From assembly GCA_018715105.1 (NCBI GenBank), contig DVMG01000195.1, forward strand, positions 1-7,193: a stretch of DNA of 7,193 bases, read 5' to 3'. A program made the translations under genes and the position numbers. Under the pieces are notes generated by a model. The model was not told the DNA's origin. It did not search any database and was given only the letters and a program-made list of their open reading frames with translations. Positions 6,884 to 7,193 of the stretch are shown here, one piece after another (position 1 is the first letter of the stretch; the number at the start of each line of letters is the position of its first letter). Origin of the DNA: Candidatus Ventricola intestinavium. Its GTDB lineage: Bacteria; Bacillota; Clostridia; Christensenellales; Aristaeellaceae.

Positions 6884-7039
6884 TCAAAGCATGTTCATGA
6901 ACAGCGGAAGCCCTATCAGGGCGGCCGTGCTGACGATGAAGCCCATCACAAAGAGCATCATGCCGCCGACATCCCGCATGGTCAGCTTTTCCGTTGCGGC
7001 AATCGCCGCAGCCTCCTCCGCAATCGTATAATTTAACAT
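6884..7039 (-). CDS. Small hydrophobic membrane protein, 51 residues, unknown family
   Basis: A complete minus-strand reading frame of 51 codons starts at the ATG at 7039-7037 and ends at TGA 6886-6884. An AGGAGG (7054-7049) lies 9 bases before the start, the strongest Shine-Dalgarno in this window, which makes it a likely real gene despite its size. The product begins MLNYTIAEEAAAIAATEKLT, an amphipathic charged N-terminal stretch. From residue ~27 to 48 it has one membrane segment (MMLFVMGFIVSTAALIGLPLF) and it ends MNML. I do not recognise the family. It lies 49 bases downstream of another small hydrophobic ORF on the same strand and has a terminator beyond its end, so it looks like the last gene of a minus-strand unit. 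It could be a subunit of a membrane complex, a toxin-like peptide or a regulatory membrane peptide; nothing here decides between them. Confidence 0.72.
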   Translation of the reverse strand: MLNYTIAEEAAAIAATEKLTMRDVGGMMLFVMGFIVSTAALIGLPLFMNML

Positions 7040-7048
7040 ATACAAAAT

Positions 7049-7054
7049 CCTCCT
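7049..7054 (-). promoter_or_regulatory. Ribosome binding site of the 51-residue membrane protein gene
   Basis: On the minus strand AAAAGGAGGATTTTGTAT precedes the ATG at 7039. The AGGAGG is a full consensus site at 9-base spacing in a locally A/T-rich leader. It is the main evidence that this short frame is translated. Confidence 0.8.
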
Positions 7055-7088
7055 TTTCTGCCGCCGGCAGCGGCTTCTTAGCTTGGCT

Positions 7089-7193
7089 TTACCGGGCCAT
7101 GGAGATCAGGCACATGATCAGGGCCAGAAGCGGCCCTCCTGTGACCATCACCGTCATGCCGATTGCCTCGCGCACGCTGTAATGGAGCGCGTG
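7089..7193 (-). CDS. 3' end of a second small hydrophobic ORF (5' end outside window)
   Basis: The minus strand is open from the right edge to a TAA at 7091-7089 and encodes the last 34 residues of a protein: HALHYSVREAIG, then a membrane segment (MTVMVTGGPLLALIMCLI), then SMAR. The arrangement of a short charged stretch with an R-(D/E)-x-x-G-M pattern followed by one hydrophobic helix near the C-terminus parallels the 51-residue gene just downstream (there MRDVGGMMLF, here VREAIGMTVM). This suggests two related small membrane proteins in tandem. Its start is not visible, so length and identity are unknown. The two genes are 49 bases apart on the same strand and could be one transcript. Confidence 0.55.
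   Translation of the reverse strand, partial: HALHYSVREAIGMTVMVTGGPLLALIMCLISMAR

Noticed and set aside
7027..7032. TATAAT on the plus strand, a possible -10 box
   Set aside because: It falls within the first codons of the minus-strand small gene, has no -35-like element upstream, and no plus-strand gene follows.
7089..7193. Resemblance of the partial hydrophobic ORF to FliQ/EscS-type export proteins
   Set aside because: The pattern EA..MTV...GGPLLALI resembles the first FliQ helix, but the frame stops soon after it, whereas FliQ continues with a second helix. The similarity is probably just shared hydrophobicity.
1..7193. CRISPR arrays, insertion sequences, tRNA or rRNA genes
   Set aside because: I looked for regularly spaced repeats, transposase motifs and tRNA-like cloverleaf sequence on both strands and saw none.

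Overview
The window is the 3' part of an exopolysaccharide operon, probably from a GC-rich Clostridia-type Firmicute. The evidence for this lineage is strong GGAGG-type ribosome binding sites, tightly overlapping genes, lipoproteins in place of periplasmic or outer-membrane Pel parts, and a CotH / VTC-domain / DUF4956 gene set that is typical of Clostridia. The lineage is inferred from gene content; no rRNA or other taxonomic marker is present.

Layout. Bases 1-6649 are one plus-strand operon. It begins inside pelF, the GT4 glycosyltransferase of the Pel polysaccharide system. Next come pelG (the MOP-type Pel membrane transporter), a CotH-family kinase lipoprotein with a C-terminal Fn3-like domain, a soluble VTC-domain protein (polyphosphate-polymerase-like tunnel enzyme), a DUF4956 membrane protein, and a DUF4832-type lipoprotein resembling a glycoside hydrolase. 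The first five genes overlap at every junction (20, 4, 1 and 19 bases), which indicates translational coupling. The last gene follows after a 40-base gap. No promoter is visible, so transcription must start upstream of the window.

Bases 6650-6883 form a convergent intergenic region with three potential RNA structures. One is a perfect 16-bp terminator-like hairpin. Bases 6884-7193 hold minus-strand coding sequence: a complete 51-codon membrane peptide gene with a strong AGGAGG site and, just upstream of it, the 3' end of a second small hydrophobic ORF with some resemblance to the first.

Working model (inference). PelF polymerises and PelG exports a GalNAc/GlcNAc-type polymer. The DUF4832 lipoprotein may trim or bind it outside the membrane. 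The CotH lipoprotein and the VTC/DUF4956 pair may add a phosphate-based layer, either by phosphorylating a surface partner or by making and exporting polyphosphate or a related anionic product. The most interesting idea is that VTC plus DUF4956 is a split, two-gene version of the eukaryotic VTC4 arrangement of catalytic tunnel plus membrane channel, built into a Pel operon.
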